Origin: Pyrenopolyporus hunteri
Lineage: Eukaryota > Ascomycota > Sordariomycetes > Xylariales > Hypoxylaceae
Assembly: GCA_902806595.1 (NCBI GenBank)
Contig: CADCXC010000005.1
Location: forward strand, 2,604,001-2,668,000
Length of the DNA stretch: 64,000 bases
Reading direction: 5' to 3'
This document shows, in pieces, positions 48,896 through 63,122 of this stretch (position 1 is its first letter; each line of letters opens with the position of its first letter). Below the pieces are notes generated by a model, which did not search any database, was not told the DNA's origin, and saw nothing but the letters and a program-made list of their open reading frames with translations. The position numbers and the translations under genes were made by a program.

Positions 48896-49650
48896 GCAGA
48901 GCGTATCTTACCTGCTTGCCTTTGCCCACCTTGCATGGCTATTACCTGCAATGAGCTTGGATAACCAAGAAAACTAGCCCTCCTTGCTATAAGCAGCCAT
49001 GTATAAAGGGCTGCTTACATGTACTTATTGTAGAATACCTACTTGGCCAAGAATGCAAAACATTGGATCCGCTTTATTGTTCTCGGCAGTGACTGGAGAA
49101 ATCGGAGATGTCATTTTTGTTGCCAACTTTGCCTTCTTTATAGGTAGGTAACTTAGCGAACGAAGTTGTAGTTGAACGCCTTGGCGCCACGAACCGAGAC
49201 TGATGGTAGGCCTCGTGACCGTAGAAACTAGTGTGACAGGAATACTGCGGATGATAGCTAGCTTATGGATTCTTGGTATCGACTATTGGATCGAATATAC
49301 GAAAAAGCGATAGAATGAAATCCTATCCCTCATGTGCTTTTACACCAGATTGCCCATTGAAATATGACGTATCTTATTCTTTGTCTTACTCTGGTCAGAC
49401 CGGCTTTGGGCCCTTCCCACACCCCCTTTTTTCCCCGGCGATAAGGTTAATACCTAGCGAATATGCCCATGTCACGCCCGGGAGAATCGCATGCACATAA
49501 TCGTGGTGTCCCCTCAAAACGCGGTTACGGCATTGGCCTCGATATGGATGCGCCACATGGATTGGGCTTGGTCTCGGTCGAATAATAAGTCTCATACGCA
49601 TACTTAGATAACTACATGTTAATACAAGTACGTAGAAAATATGTGTGGCT
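48896..49650. other. Intergenic stretch leading into AT block
   Basis: 3' flank of the flavoprotein gene. Overlapping short frames at 49273-49601 show no motif. Composition changes to extreme AT within about 150 bases after 49600. Confidence 0.5.
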
Positions 49651-52600
49651 TTACACTTATATGTTAAGCGTTTATCGTCGGTTACTAAACGTATATAACT
49701 AATTGTAAGGCAGCTTTATAATATTTAACTTATAAATAAATATATAAATAAATAAGTTAATAAATACGTGGGCGGGTATAAGCGTACGGTGTTTTATTAA
49801 TGTAAAATCGATAAAATTATTTTACGAGTTAAAAATTAAAAATATTATTATATTAAAAAAAGTTTTATATATAAAAAAAATAATAATAATAATAATAATT
49901 AATTTTTTAAAATTTATACGAAAATTAAATATATATATTTTTAAATATTTTATTTAATTAATTATTTAAAATTTAATATAAATAAATATAAAAAAAAAAT
50001 TTTTAATCGTTAAACATTTAATAAATCGATTAATATAATATTTTTATATTTAATAAAATATATTATTATTACGAAATATATTTTAAAAAAAAAGTTAAAA
50101 AAATAAAAATTTTATCGATATTTTCGTATAAAAATTATTAAAAAAATAATATAATAAATACGATTTTATATTTTTTATTATAAATATAATAATAAATTTA
50201 TTTTTCGAAATTTCGCGAAAAATAATATAAAAATTAATTTAAAATTTTTATAATTTATACGATTAAAATATAATATTAAACGACGTTATTATATAAATAA
50301 AAAACGCGAAATAATTATAAAATATATTTTTAATTTTATTTAAAATTATATTTAATATAATATATTTATTTAAAATTATAAACGTATTTATTTTTATAAT
50401 TTTATACGATCGAAAATTAACATTTTTATTAAAAAATATTATATATATAATATATATAAATAATTATATTTTATTTAAATATAAAAACGACGTAAAATTA
50501 ATTAAAATTATCGTATAAAATTTATTATATTTAAATTAAATTTTTTTTAATTTTTAAATAATTACGTTAAATTAATAAATTTCGAATTTTAAATAAAATT
50601 TCGTATAATTAATAATATATATATATTTAATTTTTATAAATTTATACGTATATAAATATTTATTTTTACTTAATTATTTAAATTTATATAAAACGTTTAA
50701 TTATTATAATTATTAATATTTTAAAATAATATTTACGTACGATATTTATTATTTAAAAATAATTATATTTTATTAAAATAAATTATAATATAAAAACGTT
50801 ATTTTAAATTAAAATTTAAATTATTTTAATTAAAAAAAATAATATTATAATATAATTTTATAATTAAAAAAGTAATTTTCGTATATATTATTAAAAAAAT
50901 CGATTATCGTTTATTTATTTTTAAAGTTTTAATACGAAAAATATTAAAATAAAATTTTAATTTCGTTATTTTTATAAAAAAATAATCGAATGTTAGATTA
51001 TAAATATTTAATATTTTATTTTATACGAAGTTAATATATATTAAAAATATAAAATAAAGTTTATTATTTATGGTTTTTTTATTTTTAAAAATTTTTATAA
51101 TTTAATTATAATATATATAATATATGAATTTTTAATTCGAAAAAAATTTATTAAATTTATAAACGTATAAAATAATTATCGTATTAAAAAATAAAAAAAC
51201 CGTTTTTACGTATAATTTAAAATTTTTTTCGATTTATATAATATAGATAAAATAATTAATTAAAAAATTTCGATTAAAAAAAGTTTTTTATCGTATAAAA
51301 CGGTAAAAATAATATATGTTTTTATAAAAAATATCGAAATTAATAAATTTATAATTTTTAAAATTATTAAATAATACGAGAATTAATTAAAAGTATTTAA
51401 ATTTATTAGTAAATTTTTAATAAAAAAAAATATAATTTAATTATATTTTAAAACGTATTTTATTTTATAAAAAATTATACGAAATTATTTTAAATTAAAA
51501 AAAAAGTTTTATTTTAAATTAATAAAAATTTTAATTAACGAAATAAAAAAATATATAAGTTTAAATTATTAATTATACGTACGATTAAATTAATATAATA
51601 ATAAATTAAATTTTTAAATTTTTTATAATCGAATTATTTTTTAATTATTAATTTTTATATATATAAAAACGAAATATTTTTAAAAATAGTTAATAAAATA
51701 TAAAAAATATAAAAAAAAAATAATAAAATAATCGAAAAAAAATAAAATATTATATAAAAAAAATTAATAATAGTTTATTATTTTTATATAATTTTATAAA
51801 TACGAAAAATTAAGTTATTTCGTATAATTATAATATTAAAAAATTTAATTTTATTTTTATTTTTATCGCTTTTTTAAATTTTAATTTTAATTTTAATTTC
51901 GTTGTTTTTTTAAGTTTTTTATTTTTTTTATTTTTTTACGTAATTAAATTAATATTATCGAATTTTTTTTATTATATAAAAATTATTCGAAAAATTAATT
52001 TTTAATCGTTTAAATATAAATATTATCGAAAATATATTAAAAAATTTTAATTTTAATTTAAATGTTAAATTTTTAAAAAAAAAAAAACGATTTTTTTATA
52101 AAATTTATATTAATAATAATAAAAAGTTATTTTTTAAGTTTTTTTTTAATTTTAATATTTTTAATTTTATTTTTATTTTTATTTTTTTTAAACGAAAAAT
52201 TTTTTTATTATTTTTTAATAAGATATAAAAATAAAATATTATATTTACTTTTTTATATTTTTTAAAATTAAAAATCGAATTAAAAGGGTAAAATAAATTA
52301 TATATTATATAAATAAAATTATTCGAAAACGAAAAGTTAATCGACTTTTTTTTATTATAAAATTTCGTTAATTTTACGTTTTAATGTTTATCGAAAGCGC
52401 GTTAAATAATTTAATTAATTATATATAATCGAACGAAATGTTAAATTTAATTTTATTTAATTTAATCGAAAAAATTATAAAAATAAAAAATAAAAAATTT
52501 AATAATTTTTAAAAAATAATTAATTTTAATATTAATTAATAAAAAAATAATATACGAAATTATTAAATATAATTAAAGTATTTTATATTTTTAATTACGG

Positions 52601-53984
52601 TAAATTATATTATTTACGCGTATATAATAAATAAAATAATATATTTATTCGTATAATTTTTTTTTTTATATCGATTAATCGATTATTTTAATTTTTTCGA
52701 CGAATTTTTTATATTATTTATAATAAATTATTAAAAATTATTTAATTTATTTCGAACGATTAATTAAAATATTATATAACGTAAAACGATTATTTACGAA
52801 AAATAATTATTAATTTAATAAAATCGATTTATAATGATTTTTTATATTAATATAATCGATTTTAACTTTATATAATAAAGTAAATTTTTATTAAAAAAAG
52901 TAAAGGTATTTTAAAATAAATTATTAATATTATTAATAATAATAAAAATAAGTTAAATAAATTTATAAAACGGGTATTTCGAGTCGTTAAATAATTATTT
53001 AATTTTAATATATATATATAAAAGTTTATTATTATTTATAAATTAAAGGTAAATGATTTTTTAAATATATGTAAATATATTAAAAAGTTTTTCGTTCGAG
53101 TAAAATTTAAAAGTAAAAAAAAATATAAAAAGTAAAAAATAATAAAGTTAAAAAAAAATAAAAAAAATAAATATATATATTTAATAAAAAAATTTATTTA
53201 TTACGACATTAATTTTATACGAAATTATTTAAATATTTATATAAATATTATATTATATATTATATAAATTAAAAATTATATTAATATAATTAAAAATAAT
53301 AAATTTATTTTATAATTATATTAAATTTTTATAAAAAAAACGAATTTTTTAATTAATAAAATAAAATTATATAAAATATATATTTTATTTTTAAAACTTT
53401 ATTTATTTTTAAAAATTTATTTTTTTTTTATTTTTTTTCGTTTATTATTTTTATTATTATTATTTTTATTATATATTATTAATTTTATTATCGTTATTTA
53501 ATAATATATTATAATATATTATATTTTTATACGAAATTTTTTTATTTTTTTAAATATTTATATATTAATATTTTTAATTAATTAAATAACGAAAAATATT
53601 TTAATTAAATATTAATTTTATATAAAAATAATTTAAATTTAATATATTATTATTATATTTATTTTAATTTTTATACGAATATTAATAATAATATAAATAA
53701 CGATATTATTAAAAAATATTAAAAATAAATATAAAGTTATTATATAAAAAAATGACCCGTTTTTTTTTTTTTTTATAAAAAATTAAAAATTAATTTATTA
53801 ATGTTATAATAAATTTTAACGTATTATTTTAATTTTATTAAAATTATTTATATTTATTATATAAAGTTTATTATATTTTAAATAAATTATTTTAATAAAA
53901 AATAATTATATTAATGTTTTTTTAATTATTAATTACGGTAAAATTATTTCGATATTTTATAAAATTTATCGAAATTAAATTTTT

Positions 53985-54243
53985 TTACGTTATATAATAT
54001 TTAATTTTTAGGGAATTAAAATAGAAACGATACGAGTAATTTTTTAAAAGTATATAAAAAAAATATATTATAAAAAAATATATAAAACTTTTATTTATTT
54101 ATGAAAGAAAGTTTTTTTTTTATAAACGTTATTAATTAAATAATACGTATAATCGTAAGTTAGTGTAGAGTTTAAAAATGTGTGTTTTTAATGCGTATAC
54201 ATTATTTAGTTTTTAATGTTTTAATTGTTTACGTTTTATAATA
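53985..54243 (-). repeat. LTR copy 1 (3' LTR in element orientation)
   Basis: Matches 61550-61807 along its length, including the plus-strand words TTTTTAGGGAATTAAA, AAAAATATATAAAA and AATAATACGTATAAT, with differences that are mostly C/T or G/A, as expected of RIP acting independently on two copies. Confidence 0.85.
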
Positions 54244-56984
54244 TATTTTTTTAATAACGTCGTATTAATAAAGTATATTTTTATTTATTATTTTATTTTT
54301 TTTTATATTTTTATTTATTTTTTAATATATAATTTTTTCGATGAATATAATAAAGGAAATTTTATTTAATAAAATACGCGTTTTATAAATTATATACGTT
54401 ATTTTAACGATATAATTTATTATTATTTTAATTAATTAAATCGTTATATTTAATTAATTATTAATGTTTTTTAAAAACTTTAAGGATTTTTTTAATAATT
54501 TAGAAAATATCGTAAATATTTTTACGATTTTTCGAATATTTATTTAAAAAAACTTTAAATAATAAAATACGCGGTTATTTATATAAATAATCGTTTTTTT
54601 TATTTTTTTATTTTTTAAACTTTTTTAAAAATATATATTAATTTTTTTCCCGTTTTTTTTATTACATTATTAAAAGTTTTTATTTATAATTTTTTAGTTT
54701 ATTTTAAAACGTAATTTTTAAATTTTTCGACGTTAATATTATTATTTAATCGTATGTAGGATTTTTTTTTAAATATTATTTTATATTATAGTAATTTTTA
54801 TTAACGTATCGTTGTAAATTTATTATAAATCGTATATTTAAACGTAAAGTTTTAATTATTATTTATGTTATTAATACGTACGAAATTAAACGTATTCGTA
54901 TTAATTTATTATAATTAAAGGTTTAATTTAATTAAAGTAATGTTAATATCGATTATATTATCGCGTTTAACTTTTTTATTATAAATATTCCTTTTATTAA
55001 AATAATTATTTTTATTAATGGTACGGTAATTTTTAATTTAATATTTTTAATGTTTTAATAATTAAATTTTTTATTTATAGGTTTTTTTAATTTCGATATT
55101 TACGGTAATTTTAATTAAATTATTTTATTTACGAATAGGATAAATAAAATAATTATCGATTTATTTATTATTTCGTAACGTATTATTTTTTTAAATAAAA
55201 TTAAAAACGGTCGTAAAAGTATTTTTAAAATCGATGGAAAGTAACGAATTCGATTAAACGTTATTATTTTATACGAAATATTTTATTTTAAATGCGTGCG
55301 TAATATTTTAACCGGTCGTTTTATTAAAAAATATTACGAAACGATTAATCGTAAATTATGTTATTAATTATATATAAACGAATATTTATATATTTTTATA
55401 TAAGTAATTTTTTTTTCGTAGTTTTTTATTATTTATTAATTATTAATCGATAAATCGTTAAAAGTTATTTTAATAACCCGTTAATTAATTTAGGTTCGAA
55501 TTTTTAAAAATTAAAAGGTAAATTCGCCGTTTTTTATATATATATTACGTTAATTCGTTAATTTTTTTTTTAAAATATTACGCGTTATATTATTACGATG
55601 CGTACGTTTTTTAAGATTATAAATAAAAAGTTTAAATCGAACGATTAATTTACTTATTTTACCGTTAATAATAAAAGTAAAATTTTTATTTATCGTTTTT
55701 TAATTATATCGCGAAAAAGTTTCCGTTTTAAAGTAAGTTTATTAAGATTATTTAATCGAATATACGTCGTATTAAATAAGTTAATTAAATACGTTTTTTT
55801 TAACGAATTTTTTCGATTTTACGACGTTTTATCGAAATAAATTTTTCGCGATAAATTATTAATATAAAAGTTTTAAAAATTAATTAATTAAATGTTATAA
55901 ATAATTATTTTAATAATATAATATAAATGTATTATAATTAAAATAATCGTAATACGTTTTATTAAAAGTTAATTTTATTTAATTAAAGGTATTATTTTTT
56001 ATTTTATTTATTTTTAATTTAATAAATCGCGAATATTTTATAAGTTAAATAATAATTTAAAGTATTCGAAAGTTTATTTTAGTAAATTTTTAATGAATTT
56101 ATTTATCGATATTTAATCGATAAATAAATAAATTATTCGAAAAAAATTAATTTTATATTTTTATTATAATTATATATTATAAATATTTACGTGTTTTAAT
56201 TTAATAGTAATTTTTTAATTTTTTTTTATTATTAATTTAATCGTTTATTAATTATTATTATAAATTTTTTAATTTTTTTTTAAGTAAAATTTTATATTTT
56301 TAAATAAACGTTTCGTAATTATAATTTTTTTCGTTAATTCGAATAAAACGAATAATTCGATTTCGATTATTAAAGTCGTTACGATGGTTTATCGAATTGA
56401 TTTTTATATTATCGAATCGTTAAATAAATATATTATATACTTTTAAATCGATTTTTTAATTTTTATATCGTTAACGTATAACGCGTTTTTTACGATTTAT
56501 AAAATTTATAATTCGATGTTTTTACCTTTATATTTAATATTTAAATAACGCGTAATATATAAATATTTAATTATTTAATTTATTATTTTAAAATATTCGA
56601 ATTTAAAATTTATTAAAAACGTCGAAAGTTTAATTATTACGAACGTAATATTTAACTTTATTATAATCGTTGTATAAAGTATTAATTTAATGCGTTTTTA
56701 ATAATTTTTTATTACGTTTATTATAATAGTGTTTTTATATTTTAAAAGTTTATTAATTAAAAGCGACGTTATCGATATTTAATTATTTTCGACGAAATTA
56801 AAACGTTGTGCGATTTTTTCGATATAAAAATCGTAAAATAATATAATTATTTTTTTAATTTAATTTTTAATTATTTTAATTTTTAAATATTATTCCACGA
56901 AATTTAATTTTTTAATTTTTTAAATTATTTTTATATCGTTTATAATTTTTTAAATTTCGTATTTATTAATACGATAATATATTA

Positions 56985-57255
56985 ATAATATATTATTTAT
57001 ATATATTAATACGTAAATTCGATAATTACGTATATAAAAAAAACACGGTTTTTTTAAAGATAATTCGAGTTTTTAATTTTTTAAAATTTTTTTAACTTTT
57101 TTATATTATAATAAAAATAAGTTTTTTAATTCGTATAAAGTTTTATAAAGTAAAACGTATTTTTTTAGTTATTTAAATTTATCGAAAAATTTTATAATTA
57201 TAAGTTTATATTTTTTTTTTTTAATATTTAAAAACGCGTTTTTAACGTCGAATTA
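56985..57255 (-). pseudogene. Mutated copia reverse transcriptase core
   Basis: On the minus strand, 57252-57226 reads FDVKNAFLN, the conserved start of copia reverse transcriptases. About 87 codons later, at 57003-56992, YINNILLIY stands where YVDDILLIY is expected; both D-to-N changes and V-to-I are single G-to-A changes. KPCFF at about 57050 matches the PCLF word that precedes the catalytic loop. Many TAA stops interrupt the frame at former Trp or Gln codons. The gene is inactive. Confidence 0.75.
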
Positions 57256-60200
57256 ATCGATTTTTAAATCGAATTATATAGTTATAATTATTATAATTTT
57301 AAATAATTTTATAACGAATATAATAACGTATATGTTTTAAAACGTCGTATTTTAACGATTATTTCGAACGATTAATTATAATTTATAAGTTTTTAAATAT
57401 TTATTTTAATCGAATTTATATGCGAAGATTTATTTTATAAAAAGCGGTTTAATTTATATCGAGTTAATTTTAACGATTTTTTAAGTTCGGTTAATATTAA
57501 AAGTTTATATTTTTTTTTTTACGTTTTTAACGAAGCGATTTTTTAATAGATATTTATTTAAATCGAATTATTTTTTCGATATTAATTTTAAAAGATTTTT
57601 TTAATAAATATACGATTTATTAAAAGTTATTTTAATTTATATAAAATTATTTTAATTAAACGTTATTACGATTATTATATATAACGTTCGATATTTTCGA
57701 TTATTTTTTTATATAATTTTTTATTAATTAAGTATAAAAGTATTAAAAAAGTTTAATTAATAACGATTATTAAATAAAGTAATTAAATTTTTTTTATAAA
57801 ACGTTATAATAAAAACGGTATTATTTTCGAAAGTTTCGTTATTTTAATTATTAAATTTTTTACTTTTTTATTTTCGGTTTTTTTTATTTATTAAAGGGTA
57901 AATTTTTTTAATATATAGCCGGCGTTTTTTACGCTTTAATTTATCGTTTATTTAATGTTTTTTCGAATTTATATTATTTTTTATATTTTCGATTTTTAAC
58001 GTTTTTCGAGGAAAATTCGAATTATTAAATAATTTTATAATTTTAAGGTCGATTTTTTAGTTAGTTTTTACCGAGTTTTCGTCGGTAATTACGGTGTTTT
58101 TTTAAATACTTTTTATATTAATAACTTTTACTTTAAATTTCGGTATTTTATAAGGAATTAAAAGTTTATATAATTTATTTTAGGGTTAATCGTCGAACGG
58201 TTTAATTATTATTACGTTATTTTTAGTTAATATAAAATTTTTTATCGATATATTAATTATATTTTTTTATACGTTTTCGATTTTTTTAATTTTAAATGTG
58301 TTTATTTTTATAGTCGAATTATTTAAAAAATCGTTTATTTAATCGATTTCGAATCGTAAATTACCCTTTACGTTTATATAAAAGATAATTTTAAAAACGT
58401 ATTTTATTAATTCGAAATTATTTTATAAATTTAAAACAACGTGTAATTTTTTAATAACTTCGATATATAAATTTAATATTATTAAATCTTCGAGTTTTTT
58501 TTCGTTAATTAATATAAATTAACGTTTTTAATTTTTATTATAAAATTACTTTTTATTAAATTAAACGTTTTTAATAAAAATTACTTTATAACGAAAAGGA
58601 ATTTATACGCGGTATAAATTTAAAGTTTTATAATTTATTAAATATTTTACGTACGTTTTTTTTTTTATTTTATATATTTATTTATTTATTTTTAGGTTAT
58701 TATTTTTCGATTTTTTTTTATTTAATAAATAAATTTTATATTTATAAACGTATAAGTCGTTTTAATTAAATTATAAGTTATTAATAAGTTTTTTTACGAT
58801 TTACGAAGTATATTATTTAAAATAGTAACGAAATTAATTTTCGAATTTTTAAATAAAATTAATTAAATTATTATTAAAATTAAAGTTTATATTATATAAA
58901 TATATAGTCGTTTTAACGTTTTTCGGTTATAATTTTTTTAAAAGGTTTATTTTTAATTTTATTTTAATCGATTTAATTATTAATTTTTATTTAATTCGTT
59001 TAATTAATTTTATTAGTTTTTTAATGTTTAATAATAACGTTTCGAAATCGATGTTTTAATTTTTAATTTATATTTCGAATTATATACGTTTTTTTTAATT
59101 ATATATTATCGTTTCGTTATTTAATTATATTTTATTAATAGTAAATTTATATTAACGTTATATTTAATTTTTAAAATTTTAAATCGTAAAAGTTATTTTA
59201 TTTTACGTTTTTTATAAAAATATAAAAATGTAAAATATATTATTATATTCGTTTTTAATTATTAAAAAATATATTAATTTATTATAATTTTTCGAAAAAT
59301 TAAATAAATTTTATAATATTTATTAAAAAGGTCGAGAAAAGCGATATTTTAAAAAGCGTTACGAAATTATTTATTTAATGTATATAATAACATATTTTTC
59401 GTATTTTCGTTATTTTATTTTTTTAATTTTTACGTTTTTTATTTAATATATTAAAGTTTTTAACGTTTTTAATTTTAAGTAATTAGATCGTAAATATTAA
59501 AGGAGTTTTATATCTTTTTTAAATAAAGGTTTATTTTTAATAAATCGTTTAATTTTATTATATTTTTTTATTAAAAATAATATTATTATTTTTATTACGT
59601 TTTATAATAAATTTAACGATAAAATCGTATCGATTATTTAAAATATTCGAAAATAAATAAAAAAAAATTTATATTTAAAAAAAATAAAGTTAAATTTTAT
59701 TTTTAATTATTATATAATGTAGTTTTTTTCGATATTATTAAATTTAAACGTATTATTATATTCGTATAATTAAATATTAATAGTTTATTTTAATTTAATA
59801 GCGGAGATTAAATTAACGTGAAATTTAAAAATATATATTATATTAATAAGTTTTAACGTAATAATGGATTTATTTTTACGTTTTAAAACGTTTTTAATAA
59901 TTTATTTTTTTTTATTAATAATAGAAAGGTTTAAAGTATTTATTTTAATTTAATTTTTTTTCGACGAATTTTTATAAAATTTAAGTAAAAATAGGAAGCG
60001 GTCGTTAATTAAATAAATAATTTTATAATTATTTAATACGATATTTTCGATTAAAAAATAACGCGAACGTTTTATAATAAAGAAAATTTTATTTAAATAA
60101 TTTATTTATTTTATTAATTTCGGCGAAATTATAATTATAATTATCGAATTAAATAAATCGTCGCTCGTATTTTTTTTTTTAACGTAACGTTAATTTTTAT

Positions 60201-61549
60201 TATAAAGTTTTATTTTTTAATTTTTTTTTCGATTTATATTTAAAAGTCGATTTAATGCGTAAATTTAAAGTAATTTCGAATATTTTCGTATTTTTTATCG
60301 TTAATGGTTTTAATTTTTCGATTCGAAAATTTAATTATAACGTATTAAAAGGTTTTATACGTGTAGGATTTTTAAGGGTATTTATAAGATAAATTTTTTT
60401 TATATAGGTAGTTAAATTTTTTAGATTTAAAAAATTTATTTTATAAACGATTTTTTTTATTTATTATATATTTTTTTTAGTTTGATTTTTTAATATCGTA
60501 TAATTATTTATCGAGCGTAGTATACGTATCGATATTGTATTTTTAATTATTTTATTTTAATTTATTAAATATAATATTAAAGTGTATTTCGATTTTTTCG
60601 AGTGTAAAAAGTGGGAGTTTTTCGATTTTATTTTAAACGAATTTTTCGAGTTATTGATTTATTTATTTTTTAATTATACGAGTTTTAATTATATTAAGAA
60701 AATTTTTTATTACGTTGATTTTTTCGATTTTAGGGATTTTTTAAATTTTTATATAAACGGTTAAATTTTTTTATTTCGAATATTATTTCGAAGGATTGAT
60801 AATATTAATTTTTATTTATTTAAAGATTATACGATATTTATAGCGAAGGTTCGAAATAAATATTAAATGAATGGAAGTATTATATTTATATATAACGTTT
60901 ACGAATATAGTAATAAATGTATTTTTAAGTTTTAAATATTTAAATCGATAATTATCGATTATATTAAGTGTAATTGTTTTAATGATTTATTTATATATAG
61001 TTTAAAGTTTAATGCGTAATATTTTAATTTTTTTAATGTTTTTTTTAAATTAATTTACGTAGTTTTTATATTTTTATTCGAGTTTTTTTTTAATAAATTT
61101 TTCGAGTTTTAATTTAATTTTTTTTTTATTTTTTTTTATTTATTCGATATGTTTTTAATTGTAGATTTTTTTAAGTTAATTAAGGTAATTTATTTTTTAT
61201 ATCGAATATTAAGTATATTAAGTTTTTTTGTTTTTAATAAATTTAATTTTTAATTGGTTGAAATTTTCGTTAATAGGGTCGATTAATTTTTAAATATCGA
61301 ATATATTATAAATATATTAAAGTTATTTTAATTATATTATATAATTTATACGATTTATAAATTTAATGGTGTTTTTAATATAAGTATTTATTAAGATATT
61401 TTTATTTATAGTGTTTATAGGATTTAACGGTTTATTAAATATAAAATTAATGTAACGAAAATAAGTAATAAATATAATTAAAAAATTAAGTAAAATTTTA
61501 AAAGATTTTTTAAAGTATTAGTTTTATATGTGAATTAAGTTTATAATTT

Positions 61550-61807
61550 TTATATTATATAGTGTTTAATTTTTAGGGAATTAAAGTAAAAACGGTACGA
61601 GTGATTTTTTAAAAATGTATAAAAAAAATGTATTATAAAAAAATATACGAAGTTTTTATTTATTTATAAAAAAAAGTTTTTTTTTTATAAATATTATTAA
61701 TTAAGTAATGCGTATAATTATAAGTTAATGTAAAGTTTAAAAATATGTGTTTTTAATGTATATATATTATTTAATTTTTAATGTTTTAATTATTTACATT
61801 TCGTAAT
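61550..61807 (-). repeat. LTR copy 2 (5' LTR in element orientation)
   Basis: Direct repeat of the 53985-54243 segment in the same orientation, 7.6 kb apart. The start and end are set where the two copies stop matching. Confidence 0.85.
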
Positions 61808-62788
61808 AAATTTAAATTAAATTATATAATTATTTTTTTTAATTTATACGAAATTAAAAAATTATTTTAAAAGTATATGTATTTTTTATAAATTTCGAAA
61901 TTATATTTATTATTATATCGTACGAAATAAAAGCGAAAATAATTTTATTTTAATTTTATTTATATTTATTTTAAACGAAAGTAAAATATTATAAAAGTTA
62001 ATTTCGCGTAAAAATAATAATCGAAATAATTTTATTTTTATCGATTAAAATTAAATTATTTATATTTTATATAAGTTTTTTATTATATAAAATTATATAA
62101 TTATTAATTAAATTATTTATATTATATAAAAAAATATTAAAATAAATTAAATAATTAAATTAAATTACGATAATTAAATTATAAATAAATATAAAATAAT
62201 TTTTATATAAATATTAAAAATTTTTTTTTTTTTTTAATAATAAAATTTATTTTAAAAATAATTTTATCGATTTTATATTAATAAAACATCGTAATAAATA
62301 ATCGTAAATTTTAATTTATTAAAAACGTTATATATTTAATATTTATTTTTTAAATTCGATAATTTTTATTTTTTATTAAATTATTTATATTTTTTTCGTT
62401 TTTTTATATAACGATTTATAAAAGTTATTTTATTAAAATTAAAAAAATAAATTTTAATTATATTTATTATAAAAATATAATATAAATTTATCGATTTATA
62501 ATTATTAAAAAAATATTTAAAATTTAAATATTTTATTAATAAAATTACGAATTATAATAATTTTATTAAATTTTTATTAATATAATTAACTTTAAAAATT
62601 AACGATTATATTTATATAAACTTTTAATTAAAAAATTTACTTATATATATAATTTTCGTTTTTTTAATATTTTTAAAAAAAAATATAAAAATAAATTTAT
62701 TCGTATATATAAATTATATAAAAAAAATAAATATAAAAAAATAAATATAAAAAAATAAAAATTAACGATATTATTATTAATACGAAAA

Positions 62789-62860
62789 ATTATATTTTAA
62801 AAAAAATTATATTTTAAAAAAAATTATATTTTAAAAAAAATTATATTTTAAAAAAAATTA
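62789..62860. repeat. 18-19 bp tandem repeat in AT block
   Basis: Four near-identical copies of ATTATATTTTAAAAAAAA follow one another. The unit is simple and AT-only; it probably arose by slippage. Confidence 0.8.
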
Positions 62861-62887
62861 AAATTATATTTATAATAAATAAACCGT

Positions 62888-62927
<40 letters not shown>

Positions 62928-62940
62928 ATATTTATTTATT
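62888..62940. repeat. (AAAT)n microsatellite
   Basis: About eleven uninterrupted AAAT units followed by the reverse-complement form TTTATTTATT. Confidence 0.9.
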
Positions 62941-62998
62941 ACGAAAATAATTTTAATTTTTTTTAAAATATTATTTTTCGTATTAAATTAATTATATT

Positions 62999-63000
<2 letters not shown>

Positions 63001-63043
<43 letters not shown>

Positions 63044-63068
63044 CTTATTTATTTATTTATTTATTTTT

Positions 63069-63120
<52 letters not shown>
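63001..63120. repeat. (TTTA)n microsatellite
   Basis: About 120 bases of TTTA units with two interruptions (a C near 63043 and a T run near 63065), directly abutting the third LTR copy. Confidence 0.9.

Positions 63121-63122
<2 letters not shown>

Larger units (their letters stand above)
53985..61807 (-). mobile_element. RIP-mutated Ty1/copia-type LTR retrotransposon
   Basis: Two direct repeats of about 258 bp bound a 7.3-kb interior, giving an element of about 7.8 kb. Minus-strand translation of the interior still shows copia-like reverse transcriptase words, which sets the orientation as right to left. Stops from RIP are everywhere, so the element is dead. Unlike its surroundings, this interval keeps many G residues on the plus strand while non-CpG C is nearly absent, so mutation hit mainly one DNA strand. 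Ends are approximate because RIP obscures the terminal TG..CA and any target-site duplication. Confidence 0.8.

Noticed and set aside
60582..60764. 60-codon Phe/Tyr-rich plus-strand frame in the AT block
   Set aside because: It lies inside the RIP-mutated retrotransposon, on the non-coding strand; the composition reflects C-to-T conversion.
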